Assembly: GCF_025567415.1 (NCBI RefSeq)
Contig: NZ_JAOQJV010000009.1
Location: 1 to 64,000 of the forward strand
Reading direction: 5' to 3'
Length of the DNA stretch: 64,000 nucleotides
From: Claveliimonas ammoniilytica
GTDB lineage: Bacteria; Bacillota; Clostridia; Lachnospirales; Lachnospiraceae
In this document: positions 9,054 through 16,563 of the stretch, in pieces
How the letters are laid out: each line of letters starts with the position of its first letter
How positions within the stretch are numbered: position 1 is the first letter of the stretch
The notes under the pieces: generated by a model
Databases searched by the model: none
Seen by the model: the letters and a program-made list of their open reading frames with translations, nothing else
What the model was told of the DNA's origin: nothing
Made by a program: the position numbers and the translations under genes

Positions 9054-10094
9054 ATGCTCGGACCGAAAGTTAGTGTTGTGATCCCGGTATACCGGGTAAA
9101 AAAAGAATATTTTGATAACTGTATATTAAGCCTGCTTCATCAGACGATGCAGGAAATAGAGATTATAATTGTCTGTGACGGGGCAAAAGCAGAATATGTA
9201 GATTACTGCAGAGAGTACCAGAAGAAAGATGACAGGATCATGGTACTTGAACAGCAGAACAGCGGTGCGGCGGTTGCAAGAAATAATGGTATCGCTCATG
9301 CCGGTGGAAAGTATATTACGTTCGTTGATGTGGATGACTGGGTTGAACCAGAATACTGCCAGTTCTTTTATGATACATTTGAAGCAAATGAAGATGTTCA
9401 GATTATTTCTTCAGCTGCTTTTCTGAACCGCAGTGAGAAGGAGGTTAAAAATCCATTTTGGCCGGGAAAACGTCATATTTTTGAAGGAAAAGAAAAAGAA
9501 CAAGTGGAATTACAGGCAATTTATAAAGAAGCGGCGGAATTCGTACCGCCGTTTGCAACGTTTGGTACAACCTGGGCTAAAGCATATCGGCTTGAGTGGC
9601 TGAAGCAGGAGAATTTAAGATATGAACCGGAACTCCGCAGAGGACAGGATACAGTATTTAATCTATATGCGTTTGAAAGAGCAGAGAAGATACTTTACGT
9701 AGAGCAGTATCTATATCACTATCGAACAAACGAAGATTCTACAGTTAATAAGTATACGGATAATGTGATTGAGATACTGGATCGTATTGCGCGTCATATA
9801 TATGGATATATTACCGAGTACCACAAAGATGAACGGTTCTATAAAGCATATTACAATAAAAAGATTCAGCTTTTAGTGCAGTCAATGAACTGTGATTATC
9901 TGCACAAAAATAATCCAAAATCATATTCTGCGAAGCGGAAAGAGTTAAAGGCTGTTATTTCTAAAAGAGAATATAAGAAGTTTTTCAAGAATGCTGATAA
10001 GTCAAAACTTCCGATCACGAGGAGAATATATTGGATGCTGATCAGATACAGAGTGGTTGATTTGATTTTTCTGGCAAATAAAATTTACAGTTAA
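9054..10094 (+). CDS. Glycosyltransferase family 2
   Basis: 346-aa GT2 beginning one base after the previous gene's stop, so translation is probably coupled. Motifs: VSVVIPVYRV, CDGAKAEY in the donor-binding position (DGA where most relatives have DGS), NSGAAVARNNGI, and VDVDDWVEP with intact DXD. The C-terminal half is basic and likely membrane-associated. Similar layout to its upstream neighbour, suggesting an old duplication. Sugar specificity is not visible. Confidence 0.85.
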   Translation: MLGPKVSVVIPVYRVKKEYFDNCILSLLHQTMQEIEIIIVCDGAKAEYVDYCREYQKKDDRIMVLEQQNSGAAVARNNGIAHAGGKYITFVDVDDWVEPEYCQFFYDTFEANEDVQIISSAAFLNRSEKEVKNPFWPGKRHIFEGKEKEQVELQAIYKEAAEFVPPFATFGTTWAKAYRLEWLKQENLRYEPELRRGQDTVFNLYAFERAEKILYVEQYLYHYRTNEDSTVNKYTDNVIEILDRIARHIYGYITEYHKDERFYKAYYNKKIQLLVQSMNCDYLHKNNPKSYSAKRKELKAVISKREYKKFFKNADKSKLPITRRIYWMLIRYRVVDLIFLANKIYS

Positions 10095-10116
10095 TTGTGG
10101 CCAAGGAGGTGCTTTT

Positions 10117-10836
10117 ATGAATTATGCGGTAATATTTGCAGGCGGAACTGGAACGAGAATGAACACGAAGACAAAACCAAAGCAGTTTCTGACTTTGCAT
10201 AACAAGGAAATTATTATTTATACACTGGAACATTTTCAGAATCATCCGGAGATTGAGGGAATATCCGTTGTATGTATAGAAGGATGGATCGATTATCTTA
10301 AGGGGCTTGTTCAGAAATATCAGCTGGATAAGGTGAAATGGATCGTGCCGGGAGGCACAACCGGACAGGAGTCAATATTTAATGGATTAAATGCGATGCG
10401 CGGGAAGATTGATGAAGATTCTTATGTGTTGATCCACGATGGCGTAAGACCGGTGATTGATGCAGAATTAATCTCGGAAAATATTGCGGTTGCAAAGGAA
10501 AAAGGGAATGCAGTAACTGTGGTTGCGGCTACAGAGACGGTTATGCTTGTAAATGAGGAAGGAGAACTTGCGTCGAGTGTTAACAGACATGACTGCCGGT
10601 TTGCAAGAGCGCCTCAGACCTATCGCTATAAAGAGCTTCTTGCAGCTCATGATCGTGCGCGGGAGGCAGGTATCAATACGTTTATAGATTCTGCAACTAT
10701 GATGCAGAAAGAAGGATATGCATTATATCCTGTTATGGGAAGACCGGAGAATATTAAGATTACAACTCCGGTAGATTATTATACTTTCAGAGCAATTGTA
10801 GAAGCTCAGGAAAATTCACAGATATTAGGTCTTTAG
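10117..10836 (+). CDS. IspD/TarI-family cytidylyltransferase, probably CDP-polyol forming
   Basis: 239-aa nucleotidyltransferase, full length for IspD/TarI. The N-terminus has FAGGTGTRM and KPKQFL, the CTP-binding signature; GGTTGQES and HDGVRPVID follow, and RAPQTYRYKEL matches the TarI branch. It would make CDP-ribitol or a similar CDP-polyol from the polyol phosphate. The family also includes the isoprenoid enzyme IspD; the glycan context, with LicD and a CDP-polyol phosphotransferase nearby, favours TarI. No TarJ-type alcohol dehydrogenase is next to it. Very strong ribosome site AGGAGG. Last gene of its operon, ending at a bidirectional terminator. Confidence 0.75.
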   Translation: MNYAVIFAGGTGTRMNTKTKPKQFLTLHNKEIIIYTLEHFQNHPEIEGISVVCIEGWIDYLKGLVQKYQLDKVKWIVPGGTTGQESIFNGLNAMRGKIDEDSYVLIHDGVRPVIDAELISENIAVAKEKGNAVTVVAATETVMLVNEEGELASSVNRHDCRFARAPQTYRYKELLAAHDRAREAGINTFIDSATMMQKEGYALYPVMGRPENIKITTPVDYYTFRAIVEAQENSQILGL

Positions 10837-10843
10837 ACACAAT

Positions 10844-10875
10844 AATGCCCTCTGTCATGAACGACAGAGGGCATT
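10844..10875. terminator. Bidirectional terminator between convergent genes
   Basis: Perfect 13-bp stem (AATGCCCTCTGTC at 10844-10856; GACAGAGGGCATT at 10863-10875) with a 6-nt loop, placed between the convergent cytidylyltransferase and ugd genes. T-rich flanks are short on both sides, so its efficiency is uncertain. Confidence 0.7.
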
Positions 10876-10890
10876 GTAATATCAAACATA

Positions 10891-12075
10891 TTAATCACGG
10901 GCAAATATATCACGGGTATATACTTTCTCATGTACATCATTCAGTTCGCTGTTGTAACGGTTAGCAAGAATGACATCCGCATTTCTTTTAAATTCGTCCA
11001 GATTATTGATGACTTTTGAATTGTGAAATTCGGAGTCAGACAATGTTGGTTCGTATATAATGATTTCTATACCTTCGCCTTTTAACCGTTTCATAACGCC
11101 TTGAATGGAAGACTGTCTGAAGTTATCGGAATTGGATTTCATGGCCAGACGGTAAATGCCGACAGTTTTAGGATTCTTTCTTAATACCTGCTCTGCAATA
11201 AAATCCTTTCGGGTCCGGTTGGCATCGACGATCGCGTGCATGATCTCGTTTGGAATATCCTGATAGTTGGCCAGCAGCTGCTTGGTGTCTTTAGGAAGAC
11301 AATAGCCGCCATATCCAAAGGAAGGATTATTGTAATGGGTTCCTATGCGGGGATCCAGACACACACCGTCAATGATCTGCTTGGTATCCAGGCCTTTCAA
11401 TTCAGCGTAAGTATCCAGTTCGTTAAAATATGATACACGCAGTGCCAGATAAGTGTTAGCGAATAGTTTGATCGCTTCGGCTTCTGTACAGTTGGTTAAA
11501 AGAACAGGAATATCGGATTTGATGGCACCGCCTGCCAGAAGGCCGGCAAAAACTTTAGCTTTTTGCTGCAGAATGCTGTTACCTTTTGGTGATCCGACTA
11601 CGATTCTTGAAGGGTACAGATTATCGTACAGCGCACGTCCTTCCCGTAAGAATTCAGGAGAGAACAGGAAACGGCAGTTTGGATAACGCTTGGTTATCTG
11701 TTCGGTATATCCTACAGGCACGGTTGATTTGATGACAATTACAGCTTCGGATGCGGAAATGTCAGCTTTCGCGATGACATCTTCTACGGAAGAGGTGTCA
11801 AAATAGTTTTTGTCCGGATCATAATTCGTAGGTGTCGATATAATAATATAGTCTGCATCGGATATTTCATCATTTAAGGAAGTACCGCATCTGAGATTTA
11901 ATTCTTTATGTTGTAAAAAGTCTTCAATCTCAGGATCACGTATCGGCGAGATGTGATGATTCAGTGATTCTATGCGAGCTTCATTAATATCATATGCAAC
12001 TACTTCGTTATGCTGTGCTAATAGAACAGCATTAGATATTCCGACATAACCCATTCCGGCTACGATTATTTTCAT
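10891..12075 (-). CDS. ugd: UDP-glucose 6-dehydrogenase
   Basis: 394-aa enzyme that oxidises UDP-glucose to UDP-glucuronate with two NAD+. Start at 12075 because GGAG lies six bases upstream and the protein then begins directly with the Rossmann strand MKIIVAGMGYVG. The active-site loop GFGYGGYCLPKDT holds the catalytic Cys (about residue 260), and the C-terminal UDP-binding domain is complete. Length matches the ~388-aa E. coli-type Ugd. Second minus-strand gene after the CDP-polyol phosphotransferase, but with its own likely promoter. It indicates an acidic sugar (GlcA or a derivative) in the surface polymer. Confidence 0.93.
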   Translation of the reverse strand: MKIIVAGMGYVGISNAVLLAQHNEVVAYDINEARIESLNHHISPIRDPEIEDFLQHKELNLRCGTSLNDEISDADYIIISTPTNYDPDKNYFDTSSVEDVIAKADISASEAVIVIKSTVPVGYTEQITKRYPNCRFLFSPEFLREGRALYDNLYPSRIVVGSPKGNSILQQKAKVFAGLLAGGAIKSDIPVLLTNCTEAEAIKLFANTYLALRVSYFNELDTYAELKGLDTKQIIDGVCLDPRIGTHYNNPSFGYGGYCLPKDTKQLLANYQDIPNEIMHAIVDANRTRKDFIAEQVLRKNPKTVGIYRLAMKSNSDNFRQSSIQGVMKRLKGEGIEIIIYEPTLSDSEFHNSKVINNLDEFKRNADVILANRYNSELNDVHEKVYTRDIFARD

Positions 12076-12131
12076 TTTTAACTCCATTCTCCACAATAAT
12101 ATGTGGTATCAGTATTATTTTAATGCTATAG

Positions 12132-12160
12132 ATTATAGCATTTTTTTGATATAAGGGCAA
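12132..12160 (-). promoter_or_regulatory. Promoter of ugd with an overlapping palindrome
   Basis: Read on the minus strand: TTGCCC (12160-12155), 17-bp spacer, TATAAT (12137-12132). The -10 lies inside a perfect inverted repeat (AATGCTATA at 12122-12130; TATAGCATT at 12134-12142). On the + strand the repeat is followed by seven T, so it could also stop antisense transcripts. Confidence 0.6.
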
Positions 12161-12164
12161 ATGC

Positions 12165-13310
12165 TTAGAGCTTTCCGGAGACAATATAGCGTGCGGTTTT
12201 CTCACAGGCATGTCCGGTTTCGTAACTTCCGAGATCCGTGAAATGCTTCCTGACATCCTTCAGGTATGTTTCTTCGTTGAAGGAATGGATATTCTGAATC
12301 AGTTCACTGCCGGATTCTGCCAGCGGGAACGGCCAGCTGTGGATGTCAGAATAGAAGCCGCGTTTCAGGTCATAATGGTCAAGGTCGGACGCGTATAAGA
12401 AACATGGCTTATTTGTCAGTGCGAAATCCCACATAGAAGAGGAATAGTCGGTCACCAGAATATCGGAGGCGTACAGCAGTTCCTGCATATCAGGATATTG
12501 TGAGGCATCGATATATTCAGAACTTTTTCCTAGCTGATTTAATACAAAATAGTGCATTCTGAGAAGAAAGAACCAGGAACCGCCAAAACGGTCTTCCAGA
12601 GCGGTTTTTACCTGCCGGAAGTCAAAAGCATAGTCAGATGCTGCCTTTGATGCGCGGTAAGTAGGTGCATACAAAAGGATATGGGAATCTTCCGGAAGAT
12701 GATAGAAAGTCCTGATCTTCTGGATCAGTTCCGGATGATCCTGATTTACTAATATATCATTTCTCGGCATTCCGCAGGAAAGGATCTTTCCGGTGTGCTG
12801 AAAACTCTGGCGGATCGTCAGATCAGAAAATGCCTTTGAACTGGATATATAGGTGCATGGGATCCTGCGGGCAAGTGCAGCACGGGTCTGCTTACCGGCA
12901 GTTTCTTTGTTATAAGAAGCGCCAACCTTTTTATAAGCTCCGCCGCCGTGCCAGGTGTTGATATAGACCTGGCGTTTCATAACAGGAAACCAGGATGGTA
13001 TCTCTGAATTGGTTATGATGTATTTGGAAGTGAGGCATGTCCTGAGAAACGGAAGTGACAGGTATTTTACTAATTTAATATTTTTTTTGTGAAGATATCG
13101 GAATTGTTCCGGGTTATTAAAAGCCCAGACAATATCGTACTCCGGGTAATGCGCCTGCATGTATTCTGAGATGTATTTGGGATTGCATGAATACTGTGCG
13201 CCAAAATAGCTGAAGAAAACGATTCTTTTTTTATGAAATGGTCCGATAGAAAGAACTTTTAAAACGGACCGAAGTTTGGGGGCTATAAAGGTTTGAAGCT
13301 GATCTAACAT
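12165..13310 (-). CDS. CDP-glycerol/CDP-polyol glycerophosphotransferase family protein (TagF/TarF-like)
   Basis: 381-aa Glyphos_transf-family enzyme, predicted to transfer a polyol phosphate (glycerol- or ribitol-phosphate) from a CDP donor to a glycan. Seen: NTWHGGGAYKK, the conserved WHG active-site region; LYAPTYR; VTDYSSSMWDFAL; and a PCFLYASDLDHY end motif. The N-terminus is basic and amphipathic, fitting membrane association. AGGAGG eight bases upstream supports the start. It lacks the extra N-terminal domain of large TagF polymerases, so it may add single phosphopolyol units. Works logically with the TarI-like enzyme, which lies convergently at 10117. Confidence 0.88.
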   Translation of the reverse strand: MLDQLQTFIAPKLRSVLKVLSIGPFHKKRIVFFSYFGAQYSCNPKYISEYMQAHYPEYDIVWAFNNPEQFRYLHKKNIKLVKYLSLPFLRTCLTSKYIITNSEIPSWFPVMKRQVYINTWHGGGAYKKVGASYNKETAGKQTRAALARRIPCTYISSSKAFSDLTIRQSFQHTGKILSCGMPRNDILVNQDHPELIQKIRTFYHLPEDSHILLYAPTYRASKAASDYAFDFRQVKTALEDRFGGSWFFLLRMHYFVLNQLGKSSEYIDASQYPDMQELLYASDILVTDYSSSMWDFALTNKPCFLYASDLDHYDLKRGFYSDIHSWPFPLAESGSELIQNIHSFNEETYLKDVRKHFTDLGSYETGHACEKTARYIVSGKL

Positions 13311-13414
13311 AATAATTCCTCCTCGTGTTCTGCGGTATTAATGATCATCCGCGTATAAGAACGCCAATATTTTAACATATTTTTAAGAGAAGAACTATAG
13401 AAAACGCTTTTAAT

Positions 13415-13443
13415 TTGCTTTTTGTTATGTAGTTAGTTATAAT
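13415..13443 (+). promoter_or_regulatory. SigA-type promoter for the licD-GT operon
   Basis: TTGCTT (13415-13420), 17-bp spacer, TATAAT (13438-13443); start of transcription ~13450, 34 nt before licD. It lies in the 173-nt divergent gap, where I see no clear minus-strand promoter for the neighbour. Confidence 0.7.
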
Positions 13444-13483
13444 GTTTGAGTAATATTAGAAAGATAAATAAAGAAGGTATAAT

Positions 13484-14335
13484 ATGAAAGTAGATCAATA
13501 TTATGATGAAGATACATTAAAAAAAGTACAGGCAGTTCAAAAGCAGATTCTGAAGGATGTCCAGGCAGTGTGTGAAAAGAATGAGATTGATATATTTTTA
13601 CTGTTTGGAAGTGCATTAGGAGTCGTAAGGCATCATGGATTTATTCCATGGGATGATGATATTGATGTCGGAGTGTTTAGGGAAGATTTCCCTAGATTGA
13701 AGCATGTACTGGAAGCAGAGCTTGGAGACAAGTACGAATTTCTGACATGTGAGACGAATGGATCATATGCATGTACAGTAACCCATTTTCAGAAAAAGGG
13801 GACTAAGTTTGTATCCAGAGATGCGGCGGATTGTGATTATGTTCCAGGGATTAATATTGACTTTTTTGTGTTTGATCATTTGGCAGATGGGTTCCTTGCA
13901 AGGAAGATCCAGTTTGCGGAAGCGTGGTTTTTAGGACGCCTTCTGTTCCTGAGTGGAAAGGGCACGCTGTTTATACCATATACCGGCAGGAAGAAGCAGA
14001 TTGTAGAGGCAGTCTGTGGTTTTGTGCGCAGAAGTATGAGACTGTTTGGAATCACGCCGATCAAGGTTTATCATCAGTTTCAGAAAGTATCTCAGCGCTA
14101 TAACTATAAACAGACAAAATACATTGCTTCTTTTGAGCCGCCAAAGTCATGGCTGAATGCATGTAGAAAAGAAGAGATGTATCCGCTGAAGAAGATGCCG
14201 TTTGATGAGTTTGAAGTGTATGTTCCGGGGAATGTACATGAACATCTGAAGACATTGTTTGGAGATTATATGAAGCTCCCGCCGAAAGAAAAAAGGATGA
14301 ATCATCGTCCGCTGATCATAGATTTTGGAGAATAA
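13484..14335 (+). CDS. LicD family phosphotransferase
   Basis: 283-aa LicD/FKTN-type nucleotidyltransferase-fold protein. The hallmark block GSALGVVRHHGFIPWDDDIDVG (residues ~42-63, with the metal-binding DDDID) is intact, and INIDFFVFD follows. LicD proteins transfer phosphocholine or other phospho-alcohols from CDP donors onto teichoic acids and glycans. With a TarI-like enzyme and a TagF-like transferase close by, a CDP-polyol donor is as likely as CDP-choline; no choline kinase or LicC-like gene is seen here. First gene of a long operon reaching 25374. Confidence 0.88.
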   Translation: MKVDQYYDEDTLKKVQAVQKQILKDVQAVCEKNEIDIFLLFGSALGVVRHHGFIPWDDDIDVGVFREDFPRLKHVLEAELGDKYEFLTCETNGSYACTVTHFQKKGTKFVSRDAADCDYVPGINIDFFVFDHLADGFLARKIQFAEAWFLGRLLFLSGKGTLFIPYTGRKKQIVEAVCGFVRRSMRLFGITPIKVYHQFQKVSQRYNYKQTKYIASFEPPKSWLNACRKEEMYPLKKMPFDEFEVYVPGNVHEHLKTLFGDYMKLPPKEKRMNHRPLIIDFGE

Positions 14336-14336
14336 T

Positions 14337-15485
14337 ATGGGTAAAAAATATTGCATATTTGCGGCTCAGTTTCTGCCACATATGGGCGGAATTGAGAATT
14401 ACACGTATAACATATCAAAGGAATTAATACGAAGAGGGAATCAGGTCGTTGTTATTACTAACAATACAATAGACAGCCCGATACATGAAAATATCGAAGG
14501 AATAAAAGTACTTCGGTTTCCATGCTATAATTTTATAAATGGAAGATTTCCGGTTATGAAATTAAATAAAGATTTCTGGAAGATCCACCGATATCTGAAA
14601 AGACAGGAGTATGATATTGTTGTGATTAATGCAAGGTTCTATCTGCATTCTATTTATGCGGCGGTTTATGCGAAGTGCAAAGGCATCAAGAGTATCTGCA
14701 TTGAACATGGCACCAGTCATCTGTCTGTGCATAATAAGTGCCTGGATTTTATCGGCGGAGTGTATGAGCATATGCATACATTTGTGTTAAAAAGAGTATG
14801 CAGAGATTATTATGGTGTATCGGAGGCATGCTGTGCATGGTCGAAGCATTTTCATATTACGTCCAAAGGCGTATTGTATAATGCGGTTGATCTTGAGAAG
14901 ATTGAAAAGCTGAAAGCGCAGGCAGGCAGAGATTTCCGCACAGAATATAAGATAAAAGACGATGCTGTTGTGATTGCATTTACCGGAAGGCTTTTAAAGG
15001 AAAAAGGCATCTATGAATTGATAGAAGCGGTTGAACGGTATAATCATACACAGAATGAAAAAGTATATTTGCTGCTTGCCGGCGAAGGGGAAGAAATGGA
15101 CTATGTAAAGCGGCACCAGTCAGAATACATTGTTCCATTGGGAAGACTGAAGTTTGAAGATATTATATCATTATTGGTTCAGTCGGACATTTTTTGCCTT
15201 CCATCGGTTTCGGAGGGCTTTTCTACGTCTGCATTAGAGGCGGCTGCATGCAGCTGTTATATTATAACAACAGAACGCGGCGGCACGAAGGAGCTTGTGG
15301 CAGGAGAAGAGTATGGCGCTGTAATGCCGGATAATTCTGTGGAGCATATATACCGGGCAGTTGACAGGGCGGTCCGGGATGCGGAATTAAGAAAAAAGGG
15401 ACAGGAGCTGTGCTATAATAGGCTGAAAGACAAATTTACATGGCAGCATACAACGGATAACTTAGAGAGGATAGTTCAAGAGTAA
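14337..15485 (+). CDS. Glycosyltransferase family 4
   Basis: 382-aa GT-B retaining glycosyltransferase. Start is the ATG at 14337, six bases after GGAG; it lies one base after the licD stop (an in-frame TTG at 14325 would overlap licD). N-terminal domain: FLPHMGGIENYTYNISKEL, the glycine-rich acceptor loop. C-terminal donor domain: FTGRLLKEKGIYELIEA and PSVSEGFSTSALEAAACS with the nucleotide-binding E-x7-E region. Cytosolic, membrane-associated. Donor sugar unknown. Confidence 0.88.
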   Translation: MGKKYCIFAAQFLPHMGGIENYTYNISKELIRRGNQVVVITNNTIDSPIHENIEGIKVLRFPCYNFINGRFPVMKLNKDFWKIHRYLKRQEYDIVVINARFYLHSIYAAVYAKCKGIKSICIEHGTSHLSVHNKCLDFIGGVYEHMHTFVLKRVCRDYYGVSEACCAWSKHFHITSKGVLYNAVDLEKIEKLKAQAGRDFRTEYKIKDDAVVIAFTGRLLKEKGIYELIEAVERYNHTQNEKVYLLLAGEGEEMDYVKRHQSEYIVPLGRLKFEDIISLLVQSDIFCLPSVSEGFSTSALEAAACSCYIITTERGGTKELVAGEEYGAVMPDNSVEHIYRAVDRAVRDAELRKKGQELCYNRLKDKFTWQHTTDNLERIVQE

Positions 15486-15487
15486 TT

Positions 15488-16180
15488 ATGAAAAAATTGA
15501 TCATTATTCCTGCTTATAATGAGGAAAGTAATATTGAAAAGACGGTCACATCGATCCAGCAGAATGCACAGGGATTTGATTATGTGATCATCAATGACTG
15601 TTCTGCGGATCGGACAAGACAGATCTGCGAAGAAAATGGTTATAATATTGTGAATCTTCCAATCAATCTTGGAATCGGCGGTGCAGTACAGACAGGATAT
15701 AAATATGCACTGGAACACGGCTATGATGTGGCGGTACAGGTGGATGGAGACGGACAGCATGATCCGGAGTTCTTAAGTGTCATGGCAGAGCATTTGATGG
15801 ACAATGGACTGGATATGGTAATAGGTTCCAGATTTATCGAAAAAGAAGGATTTCAGTCATCTAAGCTCCGCCGGATAGGAATTGTATTCTTTTCAGGATT
15901 GATCACGGTTCTTACAGGCACGAAGATCACAGATCCTACATCGGGACTGCGGATGATCGGACGCAATGTAATGGCACTTTTTGCATCGGATTATCCAAGA
16001 GATTATCCGGAACCGGAGAGTGTGGTAGCTGTGCTCCGAAGAAATATGAAAGTAGAAGAGATTCCTGTTGTGATGAAAGAGAGAACGGGCGGAGTTTCTT
16101 CTATTTCTATGAAAAAGTCGGTTTATTATATGATTAAAGTTACGCTTGCAATCCTGATCGAGCGTATCAGAAAGTACTAA
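15488..16180 (+). CDS. DPM-like glycosyltransferase family 2 (polyprenyl-phosphate sugar synthase)
   Basis: 230-aa GT2 of the dolichol-phosphate-mannose-synthase type: KLIIIPAYNEESNIE, VIINDCSADRT, QVDGDGQHDPE (DXD is DGD), GSRF and DPTSGLRMIGR. No C-terminal membrane segments, so it resembles short GtrB/DPM1 forms that work with a separate membrane partner. That partner is probably the DUF2304 protein directly downstream. The product would be undecaprenyl-phosphate-sugar, used as donor outside the membrane by the large GT-C-like proteins that follow. Confidence 0.88.
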   Translation: MKKLIIIPAYNEESNIEKTVTSIQQNAQGFDYVIINDCSADRTRQICEENGYNIVNLPINLGIGGAVQTGYKYALEHGYDVAVQVDGDGQHDPEFLSVMAEHLMDNGLDMVIGSRFIEKEGFQSSKLRRIGIVFFSGLITVLTGTKITDPTSGLRMIGRNVMALFASDYPRDYPEPESVVAVLRRNMKVEEIPVVMKERTGGVSSISMKKSVYYMIKVTLAILIERIRKY

Positions 16181-16191
16181 AAGGTGAGGAT

Positions 16192-16551
16192 ATGAATATA
16201 AGAATTCAAATCATAATTGGAATTATCGTAGTGATGGCGTTATGCGTGATTGTTAATATGATTCGGAAGAAAAGGCTGGAACTCAGATATGCGCTTGCAT
16301 GGCTGATCGTAGGCGTGGGAATATTCGTGCTAGACTGTTTCCCACAGCTGATCACATGGATGGCGAGAACACTGGGGATTGCCAGCCCGATCAATATGCT
16401 GTTTTTCCTGGGATTCTGTTTTTCGTTGATGATTATTTTTGTATTGACGGTGGCGGTGTCCAGAGCATCTATCCGCATTAAAGAACTGGCACAGGCACTG
16501 GCTTTATATGAGAAGCGGATGGACGAAAAGAACGATAGTAAAAACGACTAG
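16192..16551 (+). CDS. DUF2304 domain membrane protein
   Basis: 119-aa protein with three hydrophobic segments (about 4-20, 34-52, 68-88) and a charged C-terminal helix. Size, the RLELRYALAWLIVGVGI block and its place right after a DPM-like GT2 fit DUF2304, a family often encoded beside such enzymes. Probably anchors the GT2 or helps translocate its lipid-linked product; this role is inferred from gene pairing, not proven. Confidence 0.8.
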   Translation: MNIRIQIIIGIIVVMALCVIVNMIRKKRLELRYALAWLIVGVGIFVLDCFPQLITWMARTLGIASPINMLFFLGFCFSLMIIFVLTVAVSRASIRIKELAQALALYEKRMDEKNDSKND

Positions 16552-16563
16552 AAAGGAATATAC

